Positions 54,573 to 63,349 of a DNA stretch of 64,000 bases are shown in pieces. Numbering within the stretch: the first letter of the stretch is position 1; every line of letters starts with the position of its first letter. The stretch is from positions 44,493 through 108,492 of the forward strand of contig NZ_CALNAT010000223.1 in NCBI RefSeq assembly GCF_937873925.1. The letters run 5' to 3'. Below the pieces are notes generated by a model. That model was not told the origin of the DNA. It made no database searches and saw nothing but the letters and a program-made list of their open reading frames with translations. This DNA comes from an uncultured Proteiniphilum sp. GTDB lineage: Bacteria > Bacteroidota > Bacteroidia > Bacteroidales > Dysgonomonadaceae. Made by a program: the position numbers and the translations under genes.

Positions 54573-56120
54573 ATGAAGCAAGCAATCCTTTTCGTCATTT
54601 TCTTCCTCGTCGCATTCAATTCAATCTCTCAGGAGAGATCCTTTTTTGAAAACCCCGTTATTCGGGGGGATATGGCCGATCCTTCCATTATCAGGGTGGG
54701 AAATGTCTATTATGCAACCGCTACATCGTCCGAATGGGCTCCTTTTTACCCGGTATTTACATCGACAGATATGATCAACTGGGAACAAACGGGACATATT
54801 TTCGACGGCAAGCCGGAATGGACTTCCCATTCGTTCTGGGCTCCGGAGTTGTTTTATCACAATAATACAATGTACTGTTACTATACTGCCCGGAGAAAAT
54901 CGGACAATATCTCCTATATCGGGGTCGCCTCGTCCGAAGGGACCTCCCTCCTGTTCAAGGATCACGGGCCTATTGTGGAACTGGGTACCGAAGCCATCGA
55001 TGCATTTGTGTTTGATGACGACGGACAGCTATACCTGACCTGGAAGGCATACGGCCTCGACCGGCGTCCCATAGAACTGCTGGCTAGCCGGCTGTCGGAT
55101 GACGGGTTGCGGTTGGAGGGAGAACCGTTTTCATTGTTAAAGGATGATGAGGGGATCGGCCTGGAAGGACAGTATCATTTCAGACAGGGGGATTATTATT
55201 ATATCCTCTATTCCGCGAAGAGCTGTTGCGGTCCTTCGAGCGATTATGACGTGCGGGTTGCCCGCGCCGGACATTTCAGAGGACCCTATGAAAAATATGA
55301 AGAAAACCCCATTCTTTCCGGAGGTGAGGGGGATTATATTTCCTGCGGACACGGCACGGCGGTGGTCACCCCCGAAGGGCGGGTATTCTATTTGAGCCAC
55401 GGATACCAGAAGGGTGACGCATTCTTCTTAGGACGGCAACCCATTCTGCATGAGTTGGAGACAACTGATGACGGTTGGGTTAGGTTTACAACCGGGAAGC
55501 AGGCCGTGAACAGGCAGCCTGCAACGTTTGTGAATACTGGGCAGAAAGAGGTGACCGATTTCGAGGATGATTTTTCCGGTAAAGCGCTGAAAGTGGACTG
55601 GACATGGAATTATCCTTATGCGGATATGGATGCGGCGCTGAACAACGGAAAACTGATATTGACCGGGAGGCCGGCAGCCGGAAATAAGTACGGAACAGCC
55701 CTTTGTCTGCGCCCGCAGACAACGCATTATACCTATAAGACAAAGATCAGTAATGTTAATGAGAGCTTCAAAGGGTTGACCATGTACGGGGATGATAAGA
55801 ATCTGGTCGCTATCGGAATCACGGGCGACCGTATCGAGGTGAGATCGGTGAGAGAGGGCGCCGGATCGGTTCTTTTTCAGACTGTTTTCGATAAAGGAAA
55901 CCCTTATTTTAAGATCGATGTGGAGAGGGGATGTTTCCTTTCCTTCTTTTACAGTGAAGACGGGAAATCCTGGATCCCCGTGAACGATACTCCCTTGGAC
56001 GGAGCCTTCCTGGTGCGATGGGACAGGGTGGCCCGCCCCGGCCTGATCCATATCGGAGAAGCCGAAGCGCCTGCGGTGATCGATTACTTTCTGTTGAAGA
56101 ACGGGAACAATCGGCGTTAG
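54573..56120 (+). CDS. GH43-family glycoside hydrolase with C-terminal beta-sandwich
   Basis: 515 residues from MKQAILFVIFFLVAFNSISQ, a signal peptidase I type leader. The five-bladed propeller begins ENPVIRGDMADPSIIRVGNV with catalytic base Asp36. The family second acid lies in EAIDAFVFDDDGQLYLTWKA, and the general acid Glu probably in EGIGLEGQYHFRQG. A C-terminal concanavalin-like domain (~residues 325-510; DDFSGKALKVDWTWNYPYAD) is typical of xylosidase/arabinofuranosidase-type GH43. It is secreted to the periplasm or surface and likely removes arabinose or xylose from plant polysaccharide. First of three co-directional carbohydrate genes. Confidence 0.9.
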   Translation: MKQAILFVIFFLVAFNSISQERSFFENPVIRGDMADPSIIRVGNVYYATATSSEWAPFYPVFTSTDMINWEQTGHIFDGKPEWTSHSFWAPELFYHNNTMYCYYTARRKSDNISYIGVASSEGTSLLFKDHGPIVELGTEAIDAFVFDDDGQLYLTWKAYGLDRRPIELLASRLSDDGLRLEGEPFSLLKDDEGIGLEGQYHFRQGDYYYILYSAKSCCGPSSDYDVRVARAGHFRGPYEKYEENPILSGGEGDYISCGHGTAVVTPEGRVFYLSHGYQKGDAFFLGRQPILHELETTDDGWVRFTTGKQAVNRQPATFVNTGQKEVTDFEDDFSGKALKVDWTWNYPYADMDAALNNGKLILTGRPAAGNKYGTALCLRPQTTHYTYKTKISNVNESFKGLTMYGDDKNLVAIGITGDRIEVRSVREGAGSVLFQTVFDKGNPYFKIDVERGCFLSFFYSEDGKSWIPVNDTPLDGAFLVRWDRVARPGLIHIGEAEAPAVIDYFLLKNGNNRR

Positions 56121-56136
56121 CAGCATTCATCTTTTT

Positions 56137-56144
56137 TATCTTTG
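56137..56144 (+). promoter_or_regulatory. -7 box of the DUF4091 gene
   Basis: TATCTTTG on the plus strand, 40 bases before the ATG at 56184. It overlaps and excludes a start at 56142. Confidence 0.6.
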
Positions 56145-56183
56145 TATGTTCTTTCTGAAAAACAATTAATTATTTTATTGATA

Positions 56184-57943
56184 ATGAATATTTCCTCAAC
56201 CCTTTTCCGATTAATACTGTGTATACTGATAGGATTGCCGGTTTTAGGCCTTAACGCATGCGAAGGCAAACGACCGAAAAAAGAGTGTCTCACTTTCAAA
56301 GAGATGCAGGACCCGACAAACGACACGTTGTCCAACTGGTCGGGTGTGGCCGCGGGCTTACAGGCTTCGTTTATTTCGATTGACGATAAACTGTCGAAAT
56401 CGGTAGCGCCCCAGGTATCTCTCAATAAGAGCGTAACGGTTACCGGCTGGAAGGGAGAAAAAGTGTCGGCCCAACTGCTTTTATGGTCTGCCGGGGATAT
56501 TAATCAGGTGGAGTGTGAATTCAGTGATTTTAAGGCGCCAGGGAGTAAACTGCCGGCATCCGTCGCGCAGGCCCGGTTTGTCTGTTACGTGATGACCGAT
56601 GAGTTCGGTCCCGGTTGCGGCCACCGCAAACCGGAAGATTTTCCGGCATCGCTGGCGCCGGACATGCTGGACAATGTGGAGTGTTTTGATATGGAAGCCA
56701 AAACTACACGGCCGGTGTGGCTCACATTCAACATCCCTTCCGATGCCGTTGCCGGGAACTATAAAGGCAAACTGAAAGTGTATGCCGAAAATCAATCCGT
56801 GCAGAGTTTTGAAATTGAACTGGATGTGGTGGATCAGGTGCTGCCCGAACCGTCGGAGTGGCTCTATCACCTCGATCTGTGGCAGCACCCCTCGGCCGTG
56901 GCACGGGTGCACAATCTGGAAGTGTGGAGCGACGCCCATTTCGAGCAGATGAAACCGTTAATGAAAATGCTGGCCGATGCGGGACAGAAAGTGATCACCG
57001 CTACCTTGAACAAGGATCCGTGGAACAATCAATGTTACGACGCGTATGCCGATATGATCGTCTGGACGAAAAACAAAGACCGGAGCTGGACTTTCGACTA
57101 TACCGCTTTCGACAGATGGGTGCAGTTTATGATGGATCTGGGCATCGACAGGATGATCAACTGTTACTCGTTGCTCACCTGGAATAATCAACTGAATTAT
57201 AACGATGAGGAGAAAGGGGAAGTAGTTACCGTAGAACTGAAAGCCCAATCGAAAGAATACGCGGAGTTATGGAGCGTGTTCCTGGAAGATTTTACCCGGC
57301 ACCTCCAAGGCAAAGGGTGGCTGGAAAAAACGAATATAGCCATGGATGAACGGGCCCCGGCCGATATGCATGCCGCCTTGAAGGTATTGGAAAATGCCGC
57401 TCCCGAATTGGGCGTCTCCCTGGCGGATAATCATAAAAGCTACAAGGAGTACCCGTGGATAAAGGATATTTGTGTGGGAGCCGGTAATAAGGTAACCAAA
57501 GAAGAGATCGCTGCGCGAAGAGCCAAAGGGTTGATCACCACCTATTATGTGTGCTGTGGTGATAAATTCCCCAATACATTTACCTTCTCCGCACCGGCAG
57601 AATCGGTCTATGCCGCGTGGCATGCGACGGATTCCTGCGTTGGTCTTATAACTCGTGGGTTGAAAATCCGCTGACCGATTCGCGTTTCAGGACATGGCCG
57701 GCAGGCGATACTTATATGGTTTACCCCGATGCGCGAAGTTCTATCCGCTTCGAACGGATGGTGGAAGGGATCCAGGATGCAGAGAAGATCCGTGCGTTGC
57801 GTAAAAAGTATACGGAGGACAATACACCCGAATCCCTGGCTAAACTGAAGCAACTGGAAGAGGCGATCGAATATTTCAATACGAGGGAGCCTTTCGCCGA
57901 CTGGCAGGATAGACTGAATGATGCCAAGAAATTATTGAATTGA
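56184..57943 (+). pseudogene. DUF4091 (GH123-like) lipoprotein, frameshifted near 57625
   Basis: Signal MNISSTLFRLILCILIGLPV with lipobox Cys26 (LNAC). The N-terminal beta domain is followed by a TIM-barrel-like part with the paired acids in TNIAMDERAPADMHAALKVL, then GLITTYYVCCGDKFPNTFTF. After YAAWHA the frame breaks: the original frame stops at 57674, while the conserved C-terminus continues one base earlier as DGFLRWSYNSWVENPLTDSR and FRTWPAGDTYMVYPDARSS to 57943. One lost base between 57624 and 57627 (WHA-DGFLRW) explains both parts. It is a pseudogene unless this is a sequencing error. Relatives are suspected glycosidases. The next gene follows by 10 bases. Confidence 0.88.
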
Positions 57944-57953
57944 AACAAAAATC

Positions 57954-58733
57954 ATGAGAAAGAAGGTACTTTTTTTTATCTCTTTGGTTTCCACGCTCTT
58001 TCTTCTCTATTCCTGCAATGGAGAGAAGAAAGAGTGGCGGTTGGTCTGGGAAGAGAATTTCGACTATGAAAATCTTTCCGGGGCCGAAGTATTGTGGTCT
58101 AAAATTCCGAGAGGGAGCTCCGATTGGAATAAATTCATGACGGATAATGACTCCTGCTTTGCTTTCCGGAACGGCAATCTTGTACTGAGAGGAATTCCGA
58201 ATACCCTACAGCCCGACGATACGGCAAAAGTGCTCACCGGAGGTGTCTGGACAAAAGGAAAAAAGGCTTTCAGCAATGGAAGGATGGAATTCCGGGCTAA
58301 ATTCGAAGAGGCGCAAGGTGCGTGGCCTGCTATCTGGATGATGCCGGAAGGAAGGGCATGGCCTCAGGGTGGTGAGATAGACGTGGTAGAGCACCTGAAT
58401 TTTGATTCTATTGCCTATCAGACTATCCATACACCCTTTACACTGGCCGGGAAAGAAGGGCCACAGCGCTCTGCCACGCACCCTATCCACCGGAATGATT
58501 ACAATATCTATGCGGTGGAGCTTTATCCGGACAGCCTGCGTTTCTTCATTAACGATGAACTCACTTTCTGTTATCCCAGGGTGGAAGAACTCGGAGAGGA
58601 GCAGTTTCCTTTTAAGGACGATTTCTATATCCTGATCAGTAATCAGGTAGGTGGAAGCTGGGTCGGTAAATACGATATGGAACAGCTTCCCATGGATATA
58701 TACATAGACTGGATCCGCTTCTATCAACAGTAG
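57954..58733 (+). CDS. GH16-family glycoside hydrolase (beta-glucanase/laminarinase type), lipoprotein
   Basis: 259 residues. Signal MRKKVLFFISLVSTLFLLYS with lipobox Cys21. The beta-jellyroll catalytic motif GGEIDVVEHL (ExDxxE with nucleophile and acid/base Glu) is intact. Other GH16 blocks are GRMEFRAKFEEAQGAWPAIW with MMPEGRAWPQ before it and NDYNIYAVELYPDSLRFFIN after. It likely cleaves beta-1,3- or mixed-linked glucans at the cell surface. It stops 3 bases before the convergent stop codon of the ecotin gene, leaving no room for a terminator. Confidence 0.93.
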   Translation: MRKKVLFFISLVSTLFLLYSCNGEKKEWRLVWEENFDYENLSGAEVLWSKIPRGSSDWNKFMTDNDSCFAFRNGNLVLRGIPNTLQPDDTAKVLTGGVWTKGKKAFSNGRMEFRAKFEEAQGAWPAIWMMPEGRAWPQGGEIDVVEHLNFDSIAYQTIHTPFTLAGKEGPQRSATHPIHRNDYNIYAVELYPDSLRFFINDELTFCYPRVEELGEEQFPFKDDFYILISNQVGGSWVGKYDMEQLPMDIYIDWIRFYQQ

Positions 58734-58736
58734 GTA

Positions 58737-59648
58737 TTACTTCAGTTCCCCCGCTTCCCAGATTCGGTATTGTACGGAAAAATTGCCTTTTTTGGGAACA
58801 AACACCACTACCGGCAGGCGGCTGTTATAATCCATCAGGTGGGTGGCGCCGGTCATAAATTCGGTCCGACGGGTATTATCGGGACAGGCCATCCGCGTAG
58901 AACGGATATTCCCGTCCGAGTCGAAAACCAGGTAACTGTAACCCCACCCCTCGATATTTTTCTCGACGAATGTACCCATCAATCCGTGCAGATTACAGTC
59001 TACCTCCGTGGTAACGCCGGGAATGATTTCCACTTTATGTTCTTTCTGCGAATTTTTTATTTCGGGTAAGAACAAGATATAGCGGTCGTATCCTTCCTGT
59101 GATTCGGGATATGCTTTCAGCGCACCGGTAGCTTCCGTTTCAAGGGTGTAATTGAGGTCTTTGCCCATTGCATAAGAAGGCGAGGAGTTCCAGTGGCGGT
59201 ATTTTATCTCTATCCCTTCCGGAGCATATACTACCGGTGGAATTGCATCCTTGCTGTCGATAAAAATACTTTTTCCCCGCACGAATTCCGTACGTTTGAT
59301 GTTATCGGGGCAAGCCATCAATGTGGAGACCGCTTCCCCGTTCGACTCAAAAACATAGTAACGGTTACCGTCACTGAGTTCCCTGTTTTCAAATTCACCC
59401 ATCAATGAGTGGTGGTTGCAATCCACTTCCATCTTTTTACCGGGAATAATCTCTATTTTTACCGGCTGGTCAGCGGATCCTTTTTCCGGGATTGCAACGG
59501 ATAATAACGTATGTGCCTGGTATCCGTCCAACGTGTGTGTCGGTGTTCCATTGTTCATTGATCCTGTTTTTTTACTTCCGCAAGCAGCGGAAAAGAATGT
59601 GATCAACAATAGGACGGCGAGTTGTTGTTTTATAAAAGTAACTTTCAT
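58737..59648 (-). CDS. double-domain ecotin, serine-protease inhibitor lipoprotein
   Basis: 303 residues with lipobox FFSAAC, Cys23, so probably lipid-anchored. Two ecotin domains in tandem: residues ~42-154 (KIEIIPGKKMEVDCN, NRYYVFESNGEAVSTLMACP, VVYAPEGIEIKYRHW) and ~178-300 (KVEIIPGVTTEVDCN, GWGYSYLVFDSDGNIRSTRM, VVFVPKKGNFSVQYRIW). Both keep the disulfide cysteines (77/113 and 218/255). The reactive-site residue, aligned to Met84 of E. coli ecotin in STMMAC, is Leu110 in the first and Arg252 in the second, which suggests different protease targets. E. coli ecotin is a single-domain periplasmic dimer. The tandem build is what I infer from the internal repeat. Neighbours are polysaccharide hydrolases. 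Confidence 0.9.
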   Translation of the reverse strand: MKVTFIKQQLAVLLLITFFSAACGSKKTGSMNNGTPTHTLDGYQAHTLLSVAIPEKGSADQPVKIEIIPGKKMEVDCNHHSLMGEFENRELSDGNRYYVFESNGEAVSTLMACPDNIKRTEFVRGKSIFIDSKDAIPPVVYAPEGIEIKYRHWNSSPSYAMGKDLNYTLETEATGALKAYPESQEGYDRYILFLPEIKNSQKEHKVEIIPGVTTEVDCNLHGLMGTFVEKNIEGWGYSYLVFDSDGNIRSTRMACPDNTRRTEFMTGATHLMDYNSRLPVVVFVPKKGNFSVQYRIWEAGELK

Positions 59649-59815
59649 AATGATATTAATATTTGTGTGTATGGAAAGTCGATGTCATTCATTATGCGAA
59701 AAAACCTCCTATCAATGCTATTTTAGGTGTTTTATCAACTTTTGTTACTCTCTGAACAAATAATAAGGCAAAAGGTTTAACGGAGCTTAAAAACCAAAAT
59801 ACCGGCCCCGGAAGA

Positions 59816-60799
59816 TCAGAGCGGATCGGCTGCTACTCCCTCGAAAGTCATCTCTACCGGCTTGATATACCCGTTTTCATCAAACTCCATTTTGTCAATG
59901 CAGGTCACCCGATGGTCGCGATGAATATTAGGCTCTGGTCGGCGGTGGTATACGATATACCAGTCGTCACTTTTAGGGTTATGGATTATTGAGTGGTGCC
60001 CTGCGCCTGTCGCTATTTCAGGATCCTGCTCCAGAATGGTACCGATCCGTTCAAAGGGTCCTAACGGATGATCGGCTATGGCATAAGCTGCCTTGTAATT
60101 GGGACCACCCCAACCGCCTTCCGACCACATAAAATAGTATTTACCGTCCTTTTTGAACATAAAGGGTCCCTCTACATAATCCTGAGGAGTTACCTCTTTA
60201 TAGAGCTCTCCGTCGGGGAACGGTCTGATTCCTGTAAAATCATTATTGAGCAGTACCACGTTGCAATGTCTCCAGCCACCGTAAAACATATAGTAGGTGC
60301 TGTCGTTTTCTTTGTAAACGAACTGGTCGATCGGTTGCGCACCATTCACGATCTTATTGATGAGGGGCTTACCGAGCAGATCCTTATAGGGGCCTTCCGG
60401 CCTATCGCTTACCGCTACGCCGATCCCGCCTATTTCGCTCTCATCCTGGATATCATTTGCCGCGAAAAAGAAATAATATTTCCCCTCTTTTTCGATTACC
60501 CCCGGAGCCCACATGGCTTTATTTGCCCATTTCACCTCTGCTGAGTCAAGAATATTTTCATGTTTTGTCCAGTTCACCAGATCGGGTGAAGAGAAGCAAT
60601 CGAAAAAGACCTGGTTCTCATACAGGTCGGAATAAGTGGGGAATATCCAGTACAGATCATCATATACAATCCCTTCGGGATCGGCATACCACCCCTCAGA
60701 TATCGGGTTTCCGGAATATTGGACCGGGTTATTGTTTTTTTTACTCACACATGCGGATAATAATAGGGCTCCCGCCAGTATTAAAAGGATTCTCTTCAT
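59816..60799 (-). CDS. GH43-family glycoside hydrolase, lipoprotein
   Basis: 327 residues from MKRILLILAGALLLSA with lipobox Cys17. An in-frame TTG at 60811 would add four residues and is not favoured. The five-bladed propeller starts NPISEGWYADPEGIVYDDLY with catalytic base Asp40. NGAQPIDQFVYKENDSTYYM holds the central Asp, DYVEGPFMFKKDGKYYFMWS the general acid Glu, and ATGAGHHSIIHNP the conserved His. Similar proteins act on arabinan, xylan or galactan. It is transcribed alone, divergent from nothing nearby, upstream of the ecotin gene by 167 bases. Confidence 0.92.
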   Translation of the reverse strand: MKRILLILAGALLLSACVSKKNNNPVQYSGNPISEGWYADPEGIVYDDLYWIFPTYSDLYENQVFFDCFSSPDLVNWTKHENILDSAEVKWANKAMWAPGVIEKEGKYYFFFAANDIQDESEIGGIGVAVSDRPEGPYKDLLGKPLINKIVNGAQPIDQFVYKENDSTYYMFYGGWRHCNVVLLNNDFTGIRPFPDGELYKEVTPQDYVEGPFMFKKDGKYYFMWSEGGWGGPNYKAAYAIADHPLGPFERIGTILEQDPEIATGAGHHSIIHNPKSDDWYIVYHRRPEPNIHRDHRVTCIDKMEFDENGYIKPVEMTFEGVAADPL

Positions 60800-60811
60800 T
60801 TTGGTCTTCAA

Positions 60812-61054
60812 TAATCGATTTTATATATACTTGTATAAGGGTTTTACCTGGTGAATTATTTGCAGAAAAATCTATCCGCTACTTATGTAATTTACCGAAA
60901 ACAGCCTATCTTTGTTATGGCGGGAAAGGACGGTTGCCGGTAAACAAAAAGCAAAAATATGAATAATTGTCGTAATCCTTCCTCTGTTTACAGATTAAAA
61001 TTTATTTATAGTTATAAAAGGGCTCTTCACTAACTCTCTGTGGCTTTATTGAAT
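60812..61054. other. gene-free stretch upstream of the second GH43 gene
   Basis: Holds a possible minus-strand -7 box (TATTTTTG, 60952-60959) for the GH43 gene with a leader of about 150 bases. A plus-strand TATCTTTG at 60907-60914 points at no gene. Nothing else recognised. Confidence 0.4.
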
Positions 61055-61121
61055 TTATGCCTGCATCTGCCTAGAAACCAGATTGTAATATTGTCCCTTC
61101 TTCTCCGTTAATATTTCATGG
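61055..61121 (-). pseudogene. duplicated C-terminal tail of the ABC exporter
   Basis: 67 bases matching 63495-63561, the 3' end of the exporter gene at the right edge, with about eight mismatches. It translates HEILTEKKGQYYNLVSRQMQ then Ala-stop, against HETLMEKKGQYYNLVSTQMQ then Pro-stop. Upstream it is joined to unrelated sequence. The stretch 61122-61241 has an open frame without a start (QANQFRIGQINTDLEKCIDE...) that I cannot place. Confidence 0.8.
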
Positions 61122-61241
61122 ATTCAAAATCTTCTTTCTCCCCATTCTCCAAAAAAATAATGAATTGCATAAGCTTCATCAATACACTTTTCTAAATCTG
61201 TATTGATTTGTCCGATACGGAACTGATTCGCTTGTATTACA

Positions 61242-61463
61242 TTAAAGGGAGTAGTTCACAGGGTTCTTGTCCATAAGTTGCCTGTGGCTTGTTTGGATCA
61301 ACTCGAATGCATAGTCGCAGTAGGAGTTATCATTCGAGTATGAAGAGTAATGACAAAGGAAGACCGCTATGCCGGCTTTGCCCTGGTATAAGCCGGGAAA
61401 GTATGGCAAAGGTTGCTCTCCATTTACAAAATATTCAGCTAATTGTTTGATTATATTGTTCAT
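61242..61463 (-). pseudogene. N-terminal fragment of a LanC-like protein
   Basis: 73 residues starting MNNIIKQLAEYFVNGEQPLP. The block PGLYQGKAGIAVFLCHYSSY followed by SYCDYAFELI is the start of the LanC-like alpha/alpha barrel. The frame ends after NPVNYSL, where the intact family normally continues for about 300 residues to the zinc-binding Cys and Cys-His. It cannot be an active cyclase. It follows the glycosyltransferase fragment by 9 bases. LanC-like genes accompany peptide-modifying and ABC-export clusters in Bacteroidales. Confidence 0.75.
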
Positions 61464-61472
61464 TGGGAGATA

Positions 61473-62147
61473 TTAACTCTTGATTTTTGATTCATACAAA
61501 GGTTCGCTCAAATTGATGAACCCATTGCGATAGAGTCCGTTTATAAGTTCATAAAGAAAGAAGAAGTAACGGCGATTGGAAAAAACAGAAAAATCCGCCA
61601 GCTTTTTAAGAACAGGCATAAGACGGTTCTCCAATTTGTCTCGCATATCCGCATCCATAACCCTTGAGATAAAGAATTCGGCATGTTCCTGAAAAATTAC
61701 CTCCGCGGCTTTTTGCGATTCAATACGGGTTACCCTACTGGTTTGCTTGTCTGACGTACGGTACCATATGAGTACCTCTGGAAGATTGACAACTTTCCCT
61801 ATTTGTAAAACATCAGACCAGTACTTTATATCCGCATTAAAAGAGTAACCTCGTTTATAACGTAAAGAATAGCGGTCAATAACCTCTTTTCGCAGAAATC
61901 CGCAGGGGTTACATATATATCTGCGCTTTCTTGCCAACATCTCCAAAATAATTTCTTCATATCCAGGCACACTCATCAATAAGTTTGATGATACGCCGAA
62001 CTCTTTCATGCTTCCTCCACAGGCCGCAATGTCAGGATGAGATTCCATATAATCATACTGTATCTGTAACCGTTTTGGTGTCATCACGTCATCATGGTCG
62101 AATAACGCCACATACTTGCCCTTCGCCTTATCGAATCCTTCATTCAT
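61473..62147 (-). CDS. family 2 glycosyltransferase lacking its N-terminus
   Basis: 224 residues starting MNEGFDKAKGKYVALFDHDD. This corresponds to the middle of a GT-A domain: FDHDD is the DxD metal motif, and RYICNPCGFLRKEVIDRYSL, YWSDVLQIGKVVNLPEVLIW and RTSDKQTSRV are the usual later blocks. The first ~80 residues, with the nucleotide-sugar-binding strand, are absent. The ATG overlaps the stop codon of the preceding gene (ATGA), so it could be translated, but activity is doubtful. Such transferases accompany LanC-like and exporter genes in Bacteroidales peptide clusters. Confidence 0.8.
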   Translation of the reverse strand: MNEGFDKAKGKYVALFDHDDVMTPKRLQIQYDYMESHPDIAACGGSMKEFGVSSNLLMSVPGYEEIILEMLARKRRYICNPCGFLRKEVIDRYSLRYKRGYSFNADIKYWSDVLQIGKVVNLPEVLIWYRTSDKQTSRVTRIESQKAAEVIFQEHAEFFISRVMDADMRDKLENRLMPVLKKLADFSVFSNRRYFFFLYELINGLYRNGFINLSEPLYESKIKS

Positions 62148-62806
62148 TGTTGTTTATAAGATTTGAGATGGACAAAATCAAAGTCGGAAAATTCCATCTC
62201 TTTCCATGCATACTCAAAGCCGACATCCATAATTTTGGTGGCGGTAGGGCTGATTTCAATCAGTATTTTCCTCAACCTGGCATGTTCCTGCTCATACTCG
62301 TGTGCTGCTTCCAGAGAAGACCAGTAAAATTGCCAGAAACGCAACTGGTAGCCTTTCCTATGTTTTGAAAGCCTCGCAACCATTACTTTGGGATTCTTTA
62401 ATGTTGCCTTGCGGATAAGATTTTGCAGAAAGGCGGGGTTGTCGGCATCCCATTTACCGCCTATGGACAAAGTAATCAGCTTGTCATAGAACAAGGTGTC
62501 CGGAATCACGCCAAGTAAACTTCTGAATGCCTCCATATGCTTGATGCCCCAATATGAATACATTATGTTATCATATTCATATGCCATCCTATCGCCTGGA
62601 ACAAACTGGTACATCATTTGAAACTCCATCCATGTGGTTGGATAAAGCTCAAAGAATGCAATCTGCTTTTCCTTTGATTGAGGATTTAATATAAGTTCCC
62701 GATAAGCATTATTAAGTTTGCAGGTGTCAATGGGGAAATACTGGGGAAATACCTGATATTGGAATATTATCCAAAGTGAAAGTGAAAGAAAAAGAAATCG
62801 TTTCAT
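62144..62806 (-). CDS. secreted protein of unknown function
   Basis: 220 residues with signal peptide MKRFLFLSLSLWIIFQYQVF and cleavage likely after FPQ. The mature part is mostly helical and charged (ELILNPQSKEKQIAFFELYP, KHMEAFRSLLGVIPDTLFYD, HEYEQEHARLRKILIEIS). I do not recognise a family. It starts 23 bases after the DUF5675 fragment and overlaps the start of the glycosyltransferase by 4 bases. Its position after a DUF5675 domain would fit an immunity or accessory protein, which is only a guess. Confidence 0.7.
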   Translation of the reverse strand: MKRFLFLSLSLWIIFQYQVFPQYFPIDTCKLNNAYRELILNPQSKEKQIAFFELYPTTWMEFQMMYQFVPGDRMAYEYDNIMYSYWGIKHMEAFRSLLGVIPDTLFYDKLITLSIGGKWDADNPAFLQNLIRKATLKNPKVMVARLSKHRKGYQLRFWQFYWSSLEAAHEYEQEHARLRKILIEISPTATKIMDVGFEYAWKEMEFSDFDFVHLKSYKQQ

Positions 62807-62829
62807 ACATCAAATTAGTTATTTGTTGG

Positions 62830-63198
62830 TCAACGGTATCCTACAATATTGATTTGAATACCACCACCACCATATTGTTCCAGTATTGAATCTAAAGCAT
62901 TGAATGTTGTTTTCGATCCGTAAACAGAATAATCTCCGTTAGTCATTTGGTAACTATTTCCTGGTATAAAACAACCACTAGTGTTAGTATGGTCCGTTCC
63001 CGAATGTATTTTTATGGCTGATCTGCCCTCCACATCGGTAATTTCCCATTTGTAATTTCCTCCGTATGTCGCTTGGACATCGTATGACCCGCATGGTATT
63101 GCCGTGTCACTTCCTTCAGTGGTTGGCAATAAAGGATTCGTTGCAGGTTGAAGCATATATCCTGATAATAGGATAGGAGGACGTTGAATCACCACCAT
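62830..63198 (-). CDS. DUF5675 domain protein, 5'-truncated
   Basis: 122 residues. DTAIPCGSYDVQATYGGNYK, then SAIKIHSGTDHTNTSGCFIP followed by GNSY, are the DUF5675 signature (IPxGxY ... IHxG...TxGC). The first family strand is missing: the frame begins MVVIQRPPILLSGYMLQPAT and the codon before the ATG is a stop. The 5' side joins directly to a glf fragment. DUF5675 has no established activity; it occurs in phages and near toxins. It may still be translated. Confidence 0.75.
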   Translation of the reverse strand: MVVIQRPPILLSGYMLQPATNPLLPTTEGSDTAIPCGSYDVQATYGGNYKWEITDVEGRSAIKIHSGTDHTNTSGCFIPGNSYQMTNGDYSVYGSKTTFNALDSILEQYGGGGIQINIVGYR

Positions 63199-63349
63199 TT
63201 ACGATGACACTATACAGATTGCCGCCTAAATGCTTCCTCTTTTCCACAACAAGACACTTCTTTCCCTCTTTGGCGGCTTCATTGGCGAAGACAGCATTGA
63301 ATAATCCTGCTCCGACAAGTAAAAAATCATATGAGGCTGTCCTGCTCAC
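63116..63349 (-). pseudogene. N-terminal fragment of UDP-galactopyranose mutase (Glf)
   Basis: Residues 1-46 read MSRTASYDFLLVGAGLFNAV, FANEAAKEGKKCLVVEKRKH, then LGGNLYS, the FAD-binding start of Glf. After about position 63214 the frame continues into unrelated DUF5675 sequence (VIVNGGDSTSSYPIIRIYAS) and stops at 63116. The nucleotide-binding loop has Asn where Glf has the third Gly (GLFNAVF for GLFGAVF). A -7 box (TATTTTTG, minus strand, 63406-63413) precedes it. Not functional. Confidence 0.8.

Noticed and set aside
60907..60914. TATCTTTG on the plus strand as a promoter
   Set aside because: No plus-strand gene or RNA can be seen downstream before the minus-strand pseudogenes; likely chance or a relic.
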